A stretch of DNA of 64,000 bases from Andrena cerasifolii (GCF_050908995.1 NC_135119.1:27433001-27497000); one strand, 5' to 3'; counted from the first letter of the stretch, positions 1-13,739 are shown. Notes: a model not told the origin generated them from the letters alone. Program-made: numbers and translations.

Positions 1-453
1 AAAGAGAGAGAGTTATTTGCTAGCGCGCGTACAATTCGACGACGTTAGATTAAAATTCGTTCGCGGTGAATCGGCCTTCGGATGGATGGATGGTCGCTTT
101 TACTCTCGACGCCAAAGACGCTTCGCGGGGAATTAAACAGTGCGCTCTATTACGTTGCACATTCAGGTGTCGCGGAGTGTAAACATTGATTGATTGATAA
201 TCGCGTTGATGACTAAAGCCTTTGCTTTATAGTCTTCTCGATTATATCGGGGACATGAATTATAGCCACTCGTGGCCGCTGGAAGAAATCATGTTCCCCG
301 CCACATTTCTTTGCTATCCTCGCTTCTCCATATTTCGAGAAAGCTCCGCCCACTGTGTTTGAATAACAAAAAGAACACGCAAAAGTGTATAAGCTTGCAC
401 TGTGGAGAACTCAATGCTTGTTATACTTTTTACAAATAAGTTTTAGAAGGAAA

Positions 454-834
454 GATTCCCAACCCAGAAATGAAAAAAAAAATTATGGAAATATTATGCA
501 ATTTTTCTGCTGCCTCAATTCACTCTAAGGGGGTGAAATTGACCCCTGAAAATTGATCGATTTTGTATTGTAACTCCCAAACTGTGAGGGATAGAAAATC
601 TTTAGACAAGAGTTTTTAGACAAAAGTTACTTCTTTTAATTGAGACTATCATTTGGTAACTTACAGCTCTTACAGTTCGCGAGTTAGAATATAAAATCGG
701 ATAATTTTCAGGGCCCAATTTCACCCCCTTAGAGTGAATTTGGGCAGCAAAAGAAGAATGCGTAATACGTATATATAAATCCTCTACATATCCCCAAAGT
801 TTCATATTTTTTTTTAACTTCTGGGTTGGAGATC
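454..834. repeat. Long inverted-repeat (foldback/MITE) element
   Basis: The two ends are inverted copies of each other. The left end has CCAACCCAGAA followed by an A-run, and the right end has a T-run followed by TTCTGGGTTGG. Further in, the left arm around 511-570 (CACTCTAAGGGGGTGAAATT) is matched inverted at about 700-745. Arms are therefore well over 70 bases with a short unique centre. No open reading frame of a transposase lies between them, so this is a non-autonomous element or a foldback. No target duplication could be fixed with confidence. The 'GCTGCCTCAAT...CCTTAAG'-like motif recurs at 23155-23180, suggesting a family. Confidence 0.75.
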
Positions 835-3800
835 TACCATAACGTCATTCGTGTACCCTATCTGGGCACACGGTATATCTGCTCCCCGAGACCACGTGCG
901 GCATATATGGAGCACAATTAAACGTGTGCACCAAATATTGTATAATCCGCTTCATAAAGCGCTACTGCTTGACAAAATTTTGTATGTATTTATCGTTAGT
1001 TCTGCTAATAACCCTGCCTCGCAAGACAACCGTGTACCAGAAATGGCACTCGCAGCAGTGGGCACGTTAAGAGTGGGGGAAACCGCTTCTCGCAGCCGAC
1101 CGATCCCGTCCCAATTGCACCAACACTTGCCCGAGCTCACAGGAAATTTTCGTTCGCGAATGCCCCCTCGAAACTCGACAACAAGCGAGCGGCGTGAACG
1201 ATAGACGTTTCCGTTCAGGGATTTCTCGGAAGGGAGGCGTTTACTGTGAAATCTGGCGTGATTGTGCGACCGCAGGGTCTAAGATGAATTAGGTTCGGGC
1301 CTGGAAGATGCGGGCCTCTCGGGCCCGTTGCAGGTTCTTTTCCATCGAATGCCTTCCTTTGTGCGGAATTCGATTTAAGCCGTGTCCACAACGAGACACC
1401 AATCTCCTCGTCGACAATCGCCTTCCTATCCCTTCCTCTATTCTGATACACCGAATGGAATTTCCTATCGACTGAATTCTGTATTCTTGTCGCCTCATCG
1501 ATTAAGCGAAACAATTTTCGCCTGGGGACTTCCTTCGCGCGTTTATACCACAGTCGAGCGCAGTGAACAGAACTGCGTAACACTGCAAATAGCGCGTACA
1601 GTGGGAGCATGACGGAAGTACGCGAAGATCTGCAGAGAAATTGGCCCCCGGTATACACTTGAAACACACGGACGGGGCCATTGACCGGCTGTGTTAAAGT
1701 ATTGACGAGGAACCTGCTATTTCGGGGCCGCGTAATTATGGACCCCGTGAACACAGCCGCGAACTGCGACTACGATAAATATTTAATCGTCATTTCGCCA
1801 AGTACGCCGCTTGGGCACTGGCGCCGCAGTTGGCGAGGTGTTTGGGAAACGATTTCCTGGAAACTGAGGGGGCTAGTGAAATTCATATATTTCTATCGAT
1901 ACATGTCGTTTATGTATATATGTGGCATTAAGAACAAAAATGGACTAACTCAGATTTTTTTTACTACTAATCATATAAAATAGGAATGCCTCGTGTAATA
2001 AATAAAGCCAGTACTGTACGCGAACGAAATATATACAAAATTACCATATCTTACAATTCGTCAGGTTTAACTACTATACTACTACACTACACACAACATT
2101 TATTAGCTACAATCAAAATTCAAACTACAGTAAATAAAGAATTGCTACGCGAAAATACAACTTCAACCCTTCGTGGATAAAAGTTAAAAACTTATCATAC
2201 ATGGCGTGCGGAATTCCTCCAGTCTCATTTCTTCGCAATACTCGTCGAACGTCCATAAAGTTTTAAACAATGCACAGATAAGGATCTCCAATTCAAGAGA
2301 AAAGTATCTTCAGTCTTCCACAGACCCTACACACCTCTGATAGAAAATCAATACTGATTCGTGTATGATAATTCCGATTTTTTTTCGCTTCGTCGATTTG
2401 TGAAACTCGACCTGGTCGAACGAAGTGAAAATTGAAAATTGAAACTGCTGGAATTCCCCGTCTTCCCTTGCGGAGATCGCTTACAATTAGTAGCGGCGCG
2501 CAGCGTTCGGTGTGAAAGCAGCCTATTAAGGTCGGGCCTAGCGTGGTGTGCTGCGGTGCAGCTTGCCTGGCAGCTTCAGTTCGATGTTTACGCTCGTGCT
2601 CGGAGCATTTTTCCTCCGCGTGCGCGCTTCGCAGCTCCGTGTCTCTCCCGAGTGTATATACTCGCGCCCGAGACCGGGATCCTCTGGAACCCTTCGACGA
2701 TTCAGTGAGTGATTTCTCCAAGAGCAGCCCGTACTTTTCCTACATGCAATTCGCTGGTCGGCATCGAAGCATCGAGGAAGAAAGTCTTCGACTTCGCGTA
2801 GGGGTACGTATTGCTGTCCGGTTCTGCGTGGCGTGCGCTCGCCGAGCATCTGTTTTCGAAGGTGGTTGCGTTCAGGCCACTTTCAAGGGCTTCGAAAAAT
2901 TTATTTATGTAGCTGTAATCACAGTGTGGTGTTTTGGTAAAACTGATGCTTCATTTGAATCTCAACAATTCGCAGACATCTCAAAACATGCCATAGGGTA
3001 AACGCACCAATAAATGAACACTTAAGGGTGATGAATGAACATTATTATAAAATTGTATTTGCAGCGCGATTGGTTCGATAGCAAGCAAGAGATTAAAAGA
3101 AGCCTCTAATTAATTAGTTGCTTATTTTAATAACTTATTTTACTCGCTTTAATAAAAAAAATGTCCATTCACTGGTACATCCACCCTATCACTCCATATT
3201 AGATCTGTTTCTGATTATCTACAAAGAGATTCCTCATCCTTAGTAATAGCATCTAAAAACCAACTATAGCGCTCATCATTAATTCAAACATAAACGCGCA
3301 TGAAAAGACATATCTATAGAATTTCCTTAAAAATCACTTAACAAGTAAATAAGATAGAGAAAACAATTCGAATACCCGAAATTTACATAGAAATTTAGAA
3401 ACCTTATAACGAGGGCCAATTTATCGCGACACATTTCTTTGACGATAAAGTTTGTCGCTGTGAATAGTCACTTGTTTACTAATTCTTACATTTCAATCCA
3501 TACACCATCTTCTTCTAACTAATAATTTAAAACAATGTATCAGATGACACACTGTTTACTTTACACGAATTGCGTTAATCTATCCGCTTGACTGCTCGGC
3601 AAAAAATGGCACCAGCAGTATACCCTAGTAGAACTTCATTTCCCAGCAGTACTATACAAACGGATTACCGAATCATGATACCACACACATATGGGATGTG
3701 GATCACAGAGCATTAAAGTTACGCGGAATCCCTCGATATTAGCTTCCTAACCCCTTCCACCACCGAATCGAAGGATACCCTCGTCCCTTCCGCGAAGGCC

Positions 3801-5642
3801 CCACTTATAAATAGATATCGACGTCTACCAGCCAGCCACGTGCCAAAGGTTACGGTACCAGGTGCCACCTGACGACACATCCTCCGTCAACGTTGCCCGA
3901 GGCGACCAATCGACCCTGAAAATTTTCGTGTCGCCTCGGTCCAGCGACGTGACACCGCGCAGTGAATCGCCGCTAAAGACAATCGAAACGTTGGCGCGGT
4001 TGCGTAACGCGTCGGATCGCGCGCGTACACGTAGGTCACGCCCACGCGGCCCCCCGCGATCGCGGAAAAAAGCGAAATTCTTTCATCGTTTCGTAACGGT
4101 TTTCGTCGGAAAAATCGGTCGCGGCGGGATTGCGAAACGACCGGCCTCCGGTTCCTCATTCAATCGGTGAATGAACTTTCTCCTTTGTCGTGTATCGTTC
4201 TCTTGCCGGCTATGCTAATTACACCCGTTGGAATTCAATCGAAATCGCGGTTTTCACTTTCCTCGATCGAATTTCGTTCGGGCCCACGGTCCCACGGTCC
4301 TACGGAGTTCCTTCCGCGACTTTCTTCACTTCCCAAAGTGCTTGGATTGTTACCGATAGGTTGGGAGATACAGGGTAGATTTTCAGGTGGGGAACATTTT
4401 TAAGAAATTTGAAGCGTTTATTGAATTTTTTCAAATTTTCATGGCTGTATCTTGTTAGCCTACTTAGTAATATTTACGTGCATGTCTGACATTTTCAAGA
4501 TTTACTGCTCAACCATTACTTCCTCTCTTTTGCCTAACTAGTAGTAATATTACCGGTCTTTTATTTTCAATTTCTTATCTGTTTTCTACTGAATAAATTT
4601 TTGCAAACTTAAAAAAATTTGAATTGTACATTAAGAATGTAGGAACAGTAAATTCTTGAAATGCTGATAAAAATAAAATAAATATTTCATAGAATTTACT
4701 AGAGACCACATTGCAAGCTATACACGTAAATGTTGCATATCGTTAGTATTAAGCGCACACACAAAAAAAAATAGTATTCTAGAGTTAAACGTTAAATACG
4801 AACTGTACAAGATAGTATACAGAAATCGCGAAGTCGCGCATACATGACTGCAGCAGATATGGTATTAATTAAACAGTTGTTAGTGAATTTCATAAGTTAT
4901 CGTATATACCAAGTAAACGGGGAATTGAAGTTGTAAACACGTACTTACGCGAATAAAGCGTTCGCGTTGCATTTCTTATTCCCTTTCACAAACATCCAAT
5001 CTAAATTGAAAAACCTGTCGCCAATTTTTCGCCCTGAATCTCGGACTGCAACGCGCGTACGTCGATTAGAACGCACGTTGAGGAAGTATTTAGCAACGTG
5101 GCAGGGTCAGCACGGTTAAATCGAAACACGTTTTCCTTGCTAAACCGATCGACTTGGCGCATTTTCAAACGTCGATCGCTTTGTGCAGCTCGTTGGGGAA
5201 CGGCCGGCTCGAAAGAACCTTACGCGATAGCCTCACCTAGCAGAGTCTAGTTTCGAACGCGGCGCGACCAGTTTGTCGGTTAATTAATGCCGCGAAACTG
5301 GTAGTCACGCGCTTTCGAGCCGCACCGGACGTTTATCTCGTTCGTTGCACCGGTGATCTATCTAATACCGTTCAATGATTGCCTTATGAATTTTTAATCG
5401 TGTACCGAGGTCGCCGTTGCTCGAAGGAAACACGACTATGGACCATATTTTACCTGGTCAATCTCGATCCAACTAACATTGATCTTATATCATTCGAAAA
5501 ATGATGTTCTGGACAGATCACATTCAAGATGGTGTGTTTTTTTAATTGTGGAGATGTAATTTGATGGTTTAAGCATAGGTGTAGCGAGCAATGGTGATAT
5601 TTGTCGGAGGAGTTACTGTCATTAAATCACATTACATTGATT
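835..5642. other. Non-coding stretch, no gene recognised
   Basis: No exon with recognisable protein similarity was seen on either strand. The longest reading frame (minus strand, 1215-1754, 179 codons) is Arg/Ser/Pro-rich without a domain and looks like chance. A TATA-like TATAAATA at 3806-3813 precedes a GC-rich, CpG-rich block (3830-4170) that could be a promoter and 5' UTR, but no initiator, splice donor or coding start supports it strongly. The rest is AT-rich and featureless. Confidence 0.5.
5577..5614 (+). repeat. Fragment of dispersed 'GTGTAGCGAGCARTRGTGA' repeat
   Basis: The sequence AGGTGTAGCGAGCAATGGTGA matches the start of fuller copies at 7460, 8788, 12268 and 58963. Only the head of the repeat is preserved here. 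Confidence 0.55.
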
Positions 5643-5736
5643 CTAGTTTATCGAGCAAACCCCGATACTAGTTCATCTAGGAACCCCAGAAACTAGTTTA
5701 TCTAGGAACCCCCGAAACTAGTTCACCTAGCAAACT
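5643..5736. repeat. Short tandem repeat, about 30-bp unit, three copies
   Basis: The unit is approximately CTAGTTYATCTAGGAACCCC plus a CGAAA-type tail, repeated three times with substitutions (GAGCAAAC replaces AGGAACC at both ends). It lies in non-coding DNA and has no associated reading frame. Confidence 0.75.
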
Positions 5737-7459
5737 TAGTCATCGGTGTTTTCAGAAGAATGGTCCGTGAAATTGAATTCTTATTTCATTTTCTAAGGCG
5801 AGGGCGGCTATAATGTCCGAAAACAAACCTTTTTTGCAAAAGAATTGTTATTTTAATCGCAGTATGTAGATGACTGACAATAAGTGCTCGCGATTGTATC
5901 CTAAATGTACAGGCGAGCTCGGGAGCAAGTGATTTCCAGCTGTGACTGTCGTTTACAATGAAGTACGAAGACAAGCACGCTCACTTCCACCCTTTCACGG
6001 TAGTAGGAAGTAATTATTGTCAAATTAATCTCGCCAACGGTCTACCGCGGCGCGCATTCAAGCGCGAGCCAGGCAAAAGTGCCACTCGCCATTGTTCCAT
6101 CGTAGACACGGTAGCCGCCAACCAGCTTCTGAACTTACCTTCTGCCCTTTTCAAAGTCTTCCCTCGAATTCTCCCCCTTTGTGGTCTTTGGAGCGCCTTG
6201 AATGTCACAGTGGAATTCGAAATTCTCAGTAGGATTTAAAAATTGTTCAAAAGGTACTTTTTGCAATATTCCATTACATGGAAGTTGAAGTTGTGGTATA
6301 TGTTACTTTCAGCTTCCTTTTATTGTAATTGAAATATTTCAATATTGAATCCAAGGATATGCTGTCTTTCATCCAATCTTTAATTAAACTATCATACCTA
6401 TTGTGACCCACACGGTTTGAAAAGTATTAATATTTAGATCACATTAATCCTCGCGCGAGGAACGCCCGAACGATTACGTTTTATCACCACTCTGTTTTTC
6501 CTCAAGTACATTTGTCCTACCTCAACTCGAGATTTCTTTCATCCCATGCTCAAAATTGCAATCTCCAGTACCATTTTTGAAAGCCTTACCATTTTCCAGA
6601 TTAGAAATGGTATTATTCGATTCGTCTCGCGAAGAGGCTTTCTGTTACGTTGTCTTTTTTTTTGCGTGCACACCGGAGGGCCGAGTTACAAACCGTCGAC
6701 AGCGAGGTTATTAGCATCGACTGTTATCGAACGAAGGATGCGTAATACGTAACGATAAATCAGTCGCGTGAATCGCGTTTTATCATTGTTACGTTTTATT
6801 ACGCGCGGTATTATTGTAAGAGCCAACCGCGGATCGCTGAATTTTGCATTTCGCAACTTTGCTTCACTTTCTGATTACGTAGCGTGATACCGCGAGTTCT
6901 ACGAGCCTCCAATAATTGGGCTAATTTACGACAGGCTAGCGGTCGTCTTTCCTTCTTTTCTTTCTTTCAATTTTCCCCCCGTTAGTATCGTGATTTTAAG
7001 GCTCGCTTGTAATCGCCAGTAAAGATTACCATTATCGTGCTTCTCTCGCTTCCTTTTTCCTGGTACACGATCCGTTTCGTCGTTTATTCCGTTACAAGAA
7101 GCAATATGGGGCTCGCCAGCGAGAGGTAAATGCGACAGTTGCTCGTTTTCAAAGAGAATTTATACTCCCGCGAAAATACAGCGCGGATTTCAATATCATG
7201 CTTGTTTCCCACAAGAATTCCGAGGAAGGGAACTAGTGCTTACATTATACAACAGTTTCCTTGATTCTAAGTATCGTACACCAGGTGATTCAGTTTCTAT
7301 CACTGTGCAGGTATGTTAATAGATTATATTAAACAGGAGCATGTAGTGATTAGGCAGCGCCAGCTGCATGATTATTAATAAAACGATGCTAGTACCGATC
7401 GCTTTAAGTCACTGCGTATATTACGAAAGCAGGTTAAAGTTCAAAGAATACCATATATA

Positions 7460-7545
7460 GGTGTAGCGAGCAGTAGTGAGGTCTTCAATGCGCATGCCCA
7501 AGCTGAAGCTCCCACTGACTTCTTTGGGGCCATTAACGAACTAGA
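7460..7545 (+). repeat. Copy of dispersed 'GTGTAGCGAGCAGTAGTGAG' repeat
   Basis: This copy starts with GTGTAGCGAGCAGTAGTGAG and runs into GTCTTCAATGCGCATGCCCA, then AGCTCCCACTGAC. The same order of motifs occurs at 8788 and 12268. The TGCGCATGC core resembles an NRF-1-type palindrome. The repeat carries no coding capacity. Its class (SINE or MITE) cannot be decided from these copies. Confidence 0.65.
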
Positions 7546-7689
7546 TTCGGGGTCTGACGGGCGATCTAGTATTACTTAGTAACGACTAACAGCGATCTAG
7601 GTATCAACTCTTTATTCTTACCTTCTCCTCTTAATTTTTATACACTATAATAATAAACTACCTATATAATAAATTAATAATCAACTAAA

Positions 7690-7855
7690 ATATCAAAATA
7701 ATAGTAATAATAATAATAATTCTTTATTGCACCAGTAAACATTATGAATAATAAGAAGATGTTATGCCTTTTTTACCGTTGAGAAATTGTTTAGGGCCCC
7801 AATATATTTCTTACGTTCGGGCCCTTTTATAGAGAAGGCCGGCCCTGATGAACGG
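7690..7855 (+). repeat. Dispersed repeat ending in GGCCGGCCCTG (hAT-like end)
   Basis: The segment TTATGCCTTTTTTACCGTTG, GAGAAATTGTTTAGGGCCC and the terminal GGCCCTGATGA is shared in the same order with 36085-36155. The inverted form of the end, CAGGGCCGGCC, is typical of hAT-type terminal repeats (family knowledge). A matching left end was not found. Confidence 0.6.
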
Positions 7856-8787
7856 TCTCGATTACATGTTACTACTAGAACTAACAATAAGTAGTTTCGA
7901 GGTCCATCAGCGGAGACCTCAAATCTAGTTACATCCTGCACTCGCGATCGAAATCCACGATGGCCCTCGCGTGATCGTAAAAACACCCCTCTATCGTCGT
8001 TATTATTCCACATTTCGAGACGTAACAACGTTCCATCTGTAGAAAGCACGTCACGCGACGAGCGACCGTAAAACTCATTTTTCCTCCTGACGTCGCATGT
8101 GGGTATAATGAGTCCTCGTGACCCCAGCCTTCGCTGACTTTTCCACGACTTTCGGATTTGGAGCCGTTTGCTCTTCGATTACGGGACGATAGGCATGTAA
8201 ACTGAGAGCGGAGTTATCAGTCCCTCAACTGGGCACGATAATAATTTAATGTCGTCACATAAATAACATTCACTCTGAATGAAATTACTTAATTCCCCTT
8301 TTTCATTAATAAATACACCGAAGGAGATTGCGGTTGAATAATAATCTAGTTAACAGGTCAGACTTTCATTAAGCAGCGTTCGACTTCAGTCCTAATTCCA
8401 TGTGCGTACAATGACATGGCTATCTTTTATCAGGATGGGTCTGGAATCGTCTTGTCGACGATTTTTCAAACGTCGACTACTCTGCTTTATCTGCTGCCAC
8501 TTAGCAAGAACAACAATTCCTTTCACCAGACTTACAGCTCATCAGCTATCTTCCATTCCCCTGATTTTCATAAATCTGACGAGTTTATGAACACCCTGTG
8601 TAACATAAGCGTGCGTCCACGCAGCTCGATTTTCTGTGACGAATATTTATCGAATTCAGTCGAATTACCCAATTGACAACTTAAATTTCTCTGTGAACAA
8701 ATTGCCCACTTTCGTCCCCTCTCGGTCAGTCGAATACACCTATTAAACCGTTTATGATGACGATGAGCCTACAAGTAGGATATGTAC

Positions 8788-8935
8788 AGGCGCAACGAGC
8801 AGTAGTGAGGCCTTCACTGCGCATGCTCAAAAGTGGGCGGAGCTTCCCCTCCGCTTCACAGCGCTACGCTTCAACTGACTAAAAATCGGTTCCATATTCA
8901 AAATCAATTCTCTCGAAGAGGAAGCCTTCTGTAAG
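8788..8935 (+). repeat. Copy of dispersed 'GCAACGAGCAGTAGTGAGG' repeat
   Basis: This is the second full copy of the family. It runs from the AGGCGCAACGAGCAGTAGTG head through CACTGCGCATGCTC and GTGGGCGGAGCTTCCCCTCC, to a tail with CTGACTAAAAATCGGTTCC and TCTCTCGAAGAGGAAG. The tail matches 12268-12435 (TGACTAAAACCCGTTTCCAC). Confidence 0.7.
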
Positions 8936-11731
8936 AATCTTTATTCCACATTTTCTACTTATTTTTTCACCAATGACGACCCATTCAGCTGTATTACGAA
9001 ACAGCCTCCATACGGGGCGTACGTAAAATCAGGAAATGTCGATGATAAGCGTACTATCGCGATTCCTCGTAATCGTACGGTTGTATAGGAAGTAATCCTG
9101 ATAAAATCCCGCGTAACGAGCCACCGCGACCGAGCCGGCGAAGTGAGAGGGTCTATTGTTTTGTGTCCCGGTCGAGGAAGAAGCTGATGTGTCCCAGAGT
9201 TGGCTCGTTGCACTACGTACTTTCTAAAAGCCGGCACATTGTCGTATTTTGTTGAACAGGAGAAAGACGTCATGGTGCATTTAAGATGCAAAAAGCGTTT
9301 AATACGGGGCCAGCTCGCGTGGAAAATGTCACGCGATTTCGCAAGGGTGCCATGGTAAACTTATTCAGCGACAAAATACTTAGACAAGATTTCCCTTTCG
9401 AACTGAAATCGGTCGAGGCTCTAGTGGAATGCGGTCGATGCTTGGATACCGATTCGTTACTATTTTAAATGAATTATACATTAGTTAAATTAAGTGGGAA
9501 GTTTCAAGTTGGGCGTCGAAACGGAATTTCTGAGGTGCTTGCAGAAGGGACGTATAGAGGGGGAGCTTATGAAATAATAAAACGAGTCGCAACGTAAAAT
9601 AGTCTAGCGAGATAATATTTATTGTTTTTAAAATGCAATGTAGGCATTATGGTGCGATGGGCACATAGGTGGCGCCGCGTTGGTTTCGGTACTTGTAGAG
9701 TTCGGAAAAGAGTAATATCGGGGGCTCGGCATTGCGGGAATTGGTACCGCAGCTGACCAGTACCTACGCGGAGGACCCGCGGACCGCGGGTTCGAGTCAC
9801 ATTGTCCGAGGTTTTGTTTTTTACCTACAGAATATTGATTGCGAGTGAAATAAATCACTTCTCTCAGTTGAAAACTATCTCGAAGACGCTTAGATCTTTG
9901 GTAATTAATGTATCATTAATGAAGAAAAAATATCGACCGAAAGTCTCAAAATTGAAGCGTAGAAAAAAGTTCAGTCACGAGTTTAGCACCAACAGAAGAA
10001 CGGTGAGCTTATAAAGACGTAGCTTACGAGACAATAAAACGAGCTCCCCGTAAAAAAATTACATGACATCACTGCCACTGCATCTGTTATCATACTTACA
10101 CACCAAGATTAAAGGCAATCAATTCATTCCAAGTAACACAGAACCAACCCCCTTCTATAAAATAATCTGTCAAATCATTGGCAATTAACAAGGGCTTGCC
10201 TCTAAGGAAGATCTTGGGCACATCGTTGGTGGGCAAACTTGAACAATTACGATCTTTAACACCCCCCCCCCCCCTGTAGGTAGTGCACACACAGAATTAC
10301 AGTGCACATGGTTCAGCCAATAATACAACGAATCAGCTGCGAAACGTTTAGAAAATCATTTGCATGCGGCGAACAAAGGGGGCCCCACCGTGTAACCATT
10401 TGGAGCGACGATCACCGAGATAGCGACACTCGAAATGTCCCATTGTCCAGCCTATTCTCGTAAGAAGATAATCGTAGAGAGGGACTGATAGAGTTCGAAT
10501 GGGAAACGTGAATAGAGAACGGGTCCATTGTTAGCTGGCCCGCGGGCACGTTTCATCGAGAGTCTGCGTCCCCGTGGCAAGTAATTATTGGCAGATTAAT
10601 ACCGACAACGAGCTACCGGGGCGGCGTAGCGAGAGAAAGAGCCGCATCAAAGAACATTCCCATTCGATCATTGTTTTCGTCGCCAAACACGTCTACCCAG
10701 CACGTTTCAACGCGTCCTTTTACTTTCGCCAATGAAACGACGCTGTCTCCGCTGCTCATCCACCTAGTGGCACATAGTTAAAACTATTTCGACTTAATTG
10801 CAATTCCAACGATTGTTTATTCACAAACTATATAGTTTCACAAGACTTGAATCGAGGGGCTCGGTGGAAAAGAGGCATATGCCATATTTATATAAATTTT
10901 TTGTTTATCGTACCACCAAATTTTCTAAGAAAATTATTTTCCTTAAAACTTGTGTTCCTATAAATTTATAATATGTATTATGGCATGTTCTTGTTCTCCA
11001 CTGGGGTCCTAAATTGTATCTCAAAACAAAACCGAGGCTCCTTGGCATTCAAACTCCACCACCTTCAGCCTAAAATCTAAACACATCCAGTGCCGACATC
11101 GAAATGGAAGTTTTAGACTGCCCAGTGACCACTACTGAGAGGAAATAAATTTTTACCATCTCCCTACGAGGAGCGCATCTTCAAATTGCCATTTTGTGAT
11201 GCCGTTTTCACTGCAGACTGCGTTTAATGTGCATGTAGAAAAAGTCGTTACACATTCATTTCAATCCAACGCAGACGTGCTCGAACGTTCACTATTGGGA
11301 ACGGTATCGTCAAGGATCGATCGATCTCTAGGTGCAAGTATCGGAGCGCGACAGACCAGAAATGGCGGTGGATCGAAAAGCTGCAAGGTGCAGACGGCTC
11401 GGAGGGGTAGGGGGCGATCGATGCACTTCCGGCATAGTCGAATAATTTGTCTCGATCGGAATTCCTCCAAGGTGGTTTCGGTCGATCGAGCCACTCGAGA
11501 CTGAATGTACAGGGTGCTTCAAACTAAGTGGCTCCGTCGACAAGGTAGTGATTCTACTTGGGGAAGTGAGTAGGAAATGTGGAATAAAGTTTGTTCACAG
11601 TGGGCCTCCTCTTGGGGAAAATCAATTCGAAAATGGGGAATTCTTGGTGTATTTTCTTGAAAACAAAGGTCCGCTTCAAAAACTTATCCCACAATTTTAA
11701 TTTGGTTGGGTTAAGTACATGTTTTAATATG

Positions 11732-12195
11732 TACACGGAGGGTGATTCACGTAAGTGTACCATCTAAATTAATTGTAAATTCTTTGTTATATGAAAAAAT
11801 GGATCAAATAAAAGTTGTATGTTATTAAGGAGGGCACAAAATGTAATAATTAGTCATTTGCTACGCACTTGTACTGATTCTAATGGATAACATTTTCAGC
11901 ATTACTAACATTAAAAATCATTTAAAGAATATCTGAATAATTATTAGGTTTTGGATACATACACTCTAATAAATTTTTACTCAGCGTTCAACACTCTTTC
12001 CAACTTTCAGGGTGAAATGTTACCCGTTACAATTTAAAAGATCAGAGTGACCTTCGTATCTCGATGAAAAATCAAAATAGCTAAAATCTAATTATTACAC
12101 TGTATTCCCCCCTTGATACCATACAACTTTTGTTGGAACCATTTTTTCATATAAGAAAGTAATGTACATGGCCCACTTAGGTGAATCACCCTGTA
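11732..12195. mobile_element. Tc1/mariner-type MITE with about 115-bp inverted repeats
   Basis: The right end reads GTGAATCACCCTGTA and the left end TACACGGAGGGTGATTCAC, so the termini are inverted copies around ACAGGGTGATTCAC (the left has a small insertion). The arms continue inward: TATATGAAAAAATGG and AAAAGTTGTATG occur on the left near 11790-11825 and inverted on the right near 12120-12155. TA dinucleotides bound both ends, as expected for mariner-type insertion. No transposase frame lies inside. Confidence 0.85.
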
Positions 12196-12267
12196 TATTT
12201 ACAAATTCTGCCGACTCTCAGCCAGATTTACCGATGCTACACTGTTCAAGCTCAATTTTCTCGAAGT

Positions 12268-12435
12268 ATAAGCGTAAGGAGCACTAGCGAGGCCCCTACC
12301 GCGCATGCTCAGAAGGGAAAGTGGGTGGAGCCTCCCCTCCGCAGTGCAAATTCCGCGCAGAATCGATCTCACAACTCTACTAAATAGACGCACGCCTGAC
12401 TAAAACCCGTTTCCACCTTCAAACTCGATTTCCTC
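12268..12435 (+). repeat. Third full copy of dispersed repeat family
   Basis: Motifs in order are AAGCGTAAGGAGCACTAGCG, CCGCGCATGCTCAGAAGG, GTGGGTGGAGCCTCCCCTCC and GACTAAAACCCGTTTCCACC. They align with 8788-8935. The copy sits 70 bases to the right of the 11732-12195 element. Confidence 0.7.
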
Positions 12436-13739
12436 CGAAATAAATAACGTCCCCCGCATTACCCACTTACCTTTCCACGTAAAATCTCTACCCTCTGCGT
12501 TGAACCGCCTGTTGAGGGACACCCTGTATTCCCGAGGTGTTTGCACGGTTCGTTCAACCGTCTAGAAAGCGAGCGTGTCGGTGCAGCTTTGTTTCCTCGC
12601 CTCCCTGTGAATCGGGGAAAAGCGAAACCGAATCTCTGCTCTCGCGCAACCAGCATGGGGATCCGACGCATCTGCTCGGATGTCGGACTTCCGTGCGCCG
12701 ATACGGAGGCTCGACACCTGACCTTCCAGATCCCAAAGATTCCTCGGCGTCCTCAGCTGGAGTACGCGAGTGCAATCCGATCGCATAACTCGCCCAGACG
12801 TCTCACTGGCCTCGAAGGCGCCGAACGTGAGCCGCTGATGCGTGGGTAGATTCAATCCTGTTTTAAGCCAGGGTAATTAATCGACGGAATGGGGGGGGGG
12901 GGAGTTAAGTGACAGGGAGTGATAGGAGCAGGTACAGATAGAGACGTGTCGTTGGAATATAACACAGGGTAGAAACGAATGTCTCGTGTATGATGTGGGA
13001 AGTGAGTGAAAGAAAGAGGGTGATTATCTCGGGAATGATTAGTTCACGGGCGCGCGTTTAGCGTGATTCCTTTGGTCCTTTCTGCGGGACTTTTATGGAG
13101 CTGTTAACCGGTCTGGCTTGTTTGTATTTTGTATAGCCGGTGTCCTGGGACACCTAGTGCAGCGAATGGAAATGGCTGCGGAGCGCGGGCCCATTTCTCC
13201 GCGAAATAACCCCGCTAATTACGGGCATTATTGTTCGCGCGAGGCATTGTCGCGGCGAGTTCGTCGCGCTGTATATTATATTTCGGTTCTAATTACCGGC
13301 ATTAAAATTTTCTCCCGCTGACACGGCGACGGCCGCGAAAGCGCCTTAACCGTTCACCGCTCGGAGGCGATTTTTCGTAGGCAGCGTGCACGCTCGATCG
13401 CCGCAAACGTGCGTGGTATATGAACGTCTCGGATGCGAAATCGATCAACTGCGCTTTCTGCAATTTCTCCGTTTTAGTATTCAAGTGCGCAACTTAACAT
13501 ATGAACTTCGTGTTTTTTGCTTTTTATTTCGTGGAGTTGGTTTCAGTCGACGAATTGAATCTGGGAGTCCAATTCAAGAGTTCAATTTCGAAAACTGAAA
13601 TCAAGAGTTCAGTTCCAAGAATTGGCTCATGGAGTTATTTCGAAGTGGTGATCATTGGTGTTAAATCATGATTCACCGTCTGGTTTGATTACACGTACGC
13701 AGTGAGTTTCCTTTTTTCGCGTAGCCTCGTTATTTCTTC

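Larger units (their letters stand above)
5737..11731. other. Non-coding stretch apart from listed repeats
   Basis: Apart from the dispersed repeat copies there is nothing I can call as a gene. A C-run of about 14 bases lies at 10261-10275. Isolated mariner-like terminal motifs (ACCCTGTGTAA at 8594, TACAGGGTGCTTCAA at 11509) are remnants without partners. Confidence 0.45.

Noticed and set aside
1215..1754. 179-codon minus-strand frame
   Set aside because: No domain, biased Arg/Ser/Pro composition, overlapping frames on the other strand and no splice context. It looks like a chance frame.
3806..3900. TATAAATA followed by a CpG-rich block as a promoter
   Set aside because: There is no initiator at the right spacing and no downstream exon. 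It is kept only as a remark in the non-coding entry.
9640..9812. tRNA-like B-box GGGTTCGAGTC with possible tRNA gene
   Set aside because: The 5-base T stem does not pair (CGCGG against TCACA), and no acceptor stem or A box at proper spacing was found.
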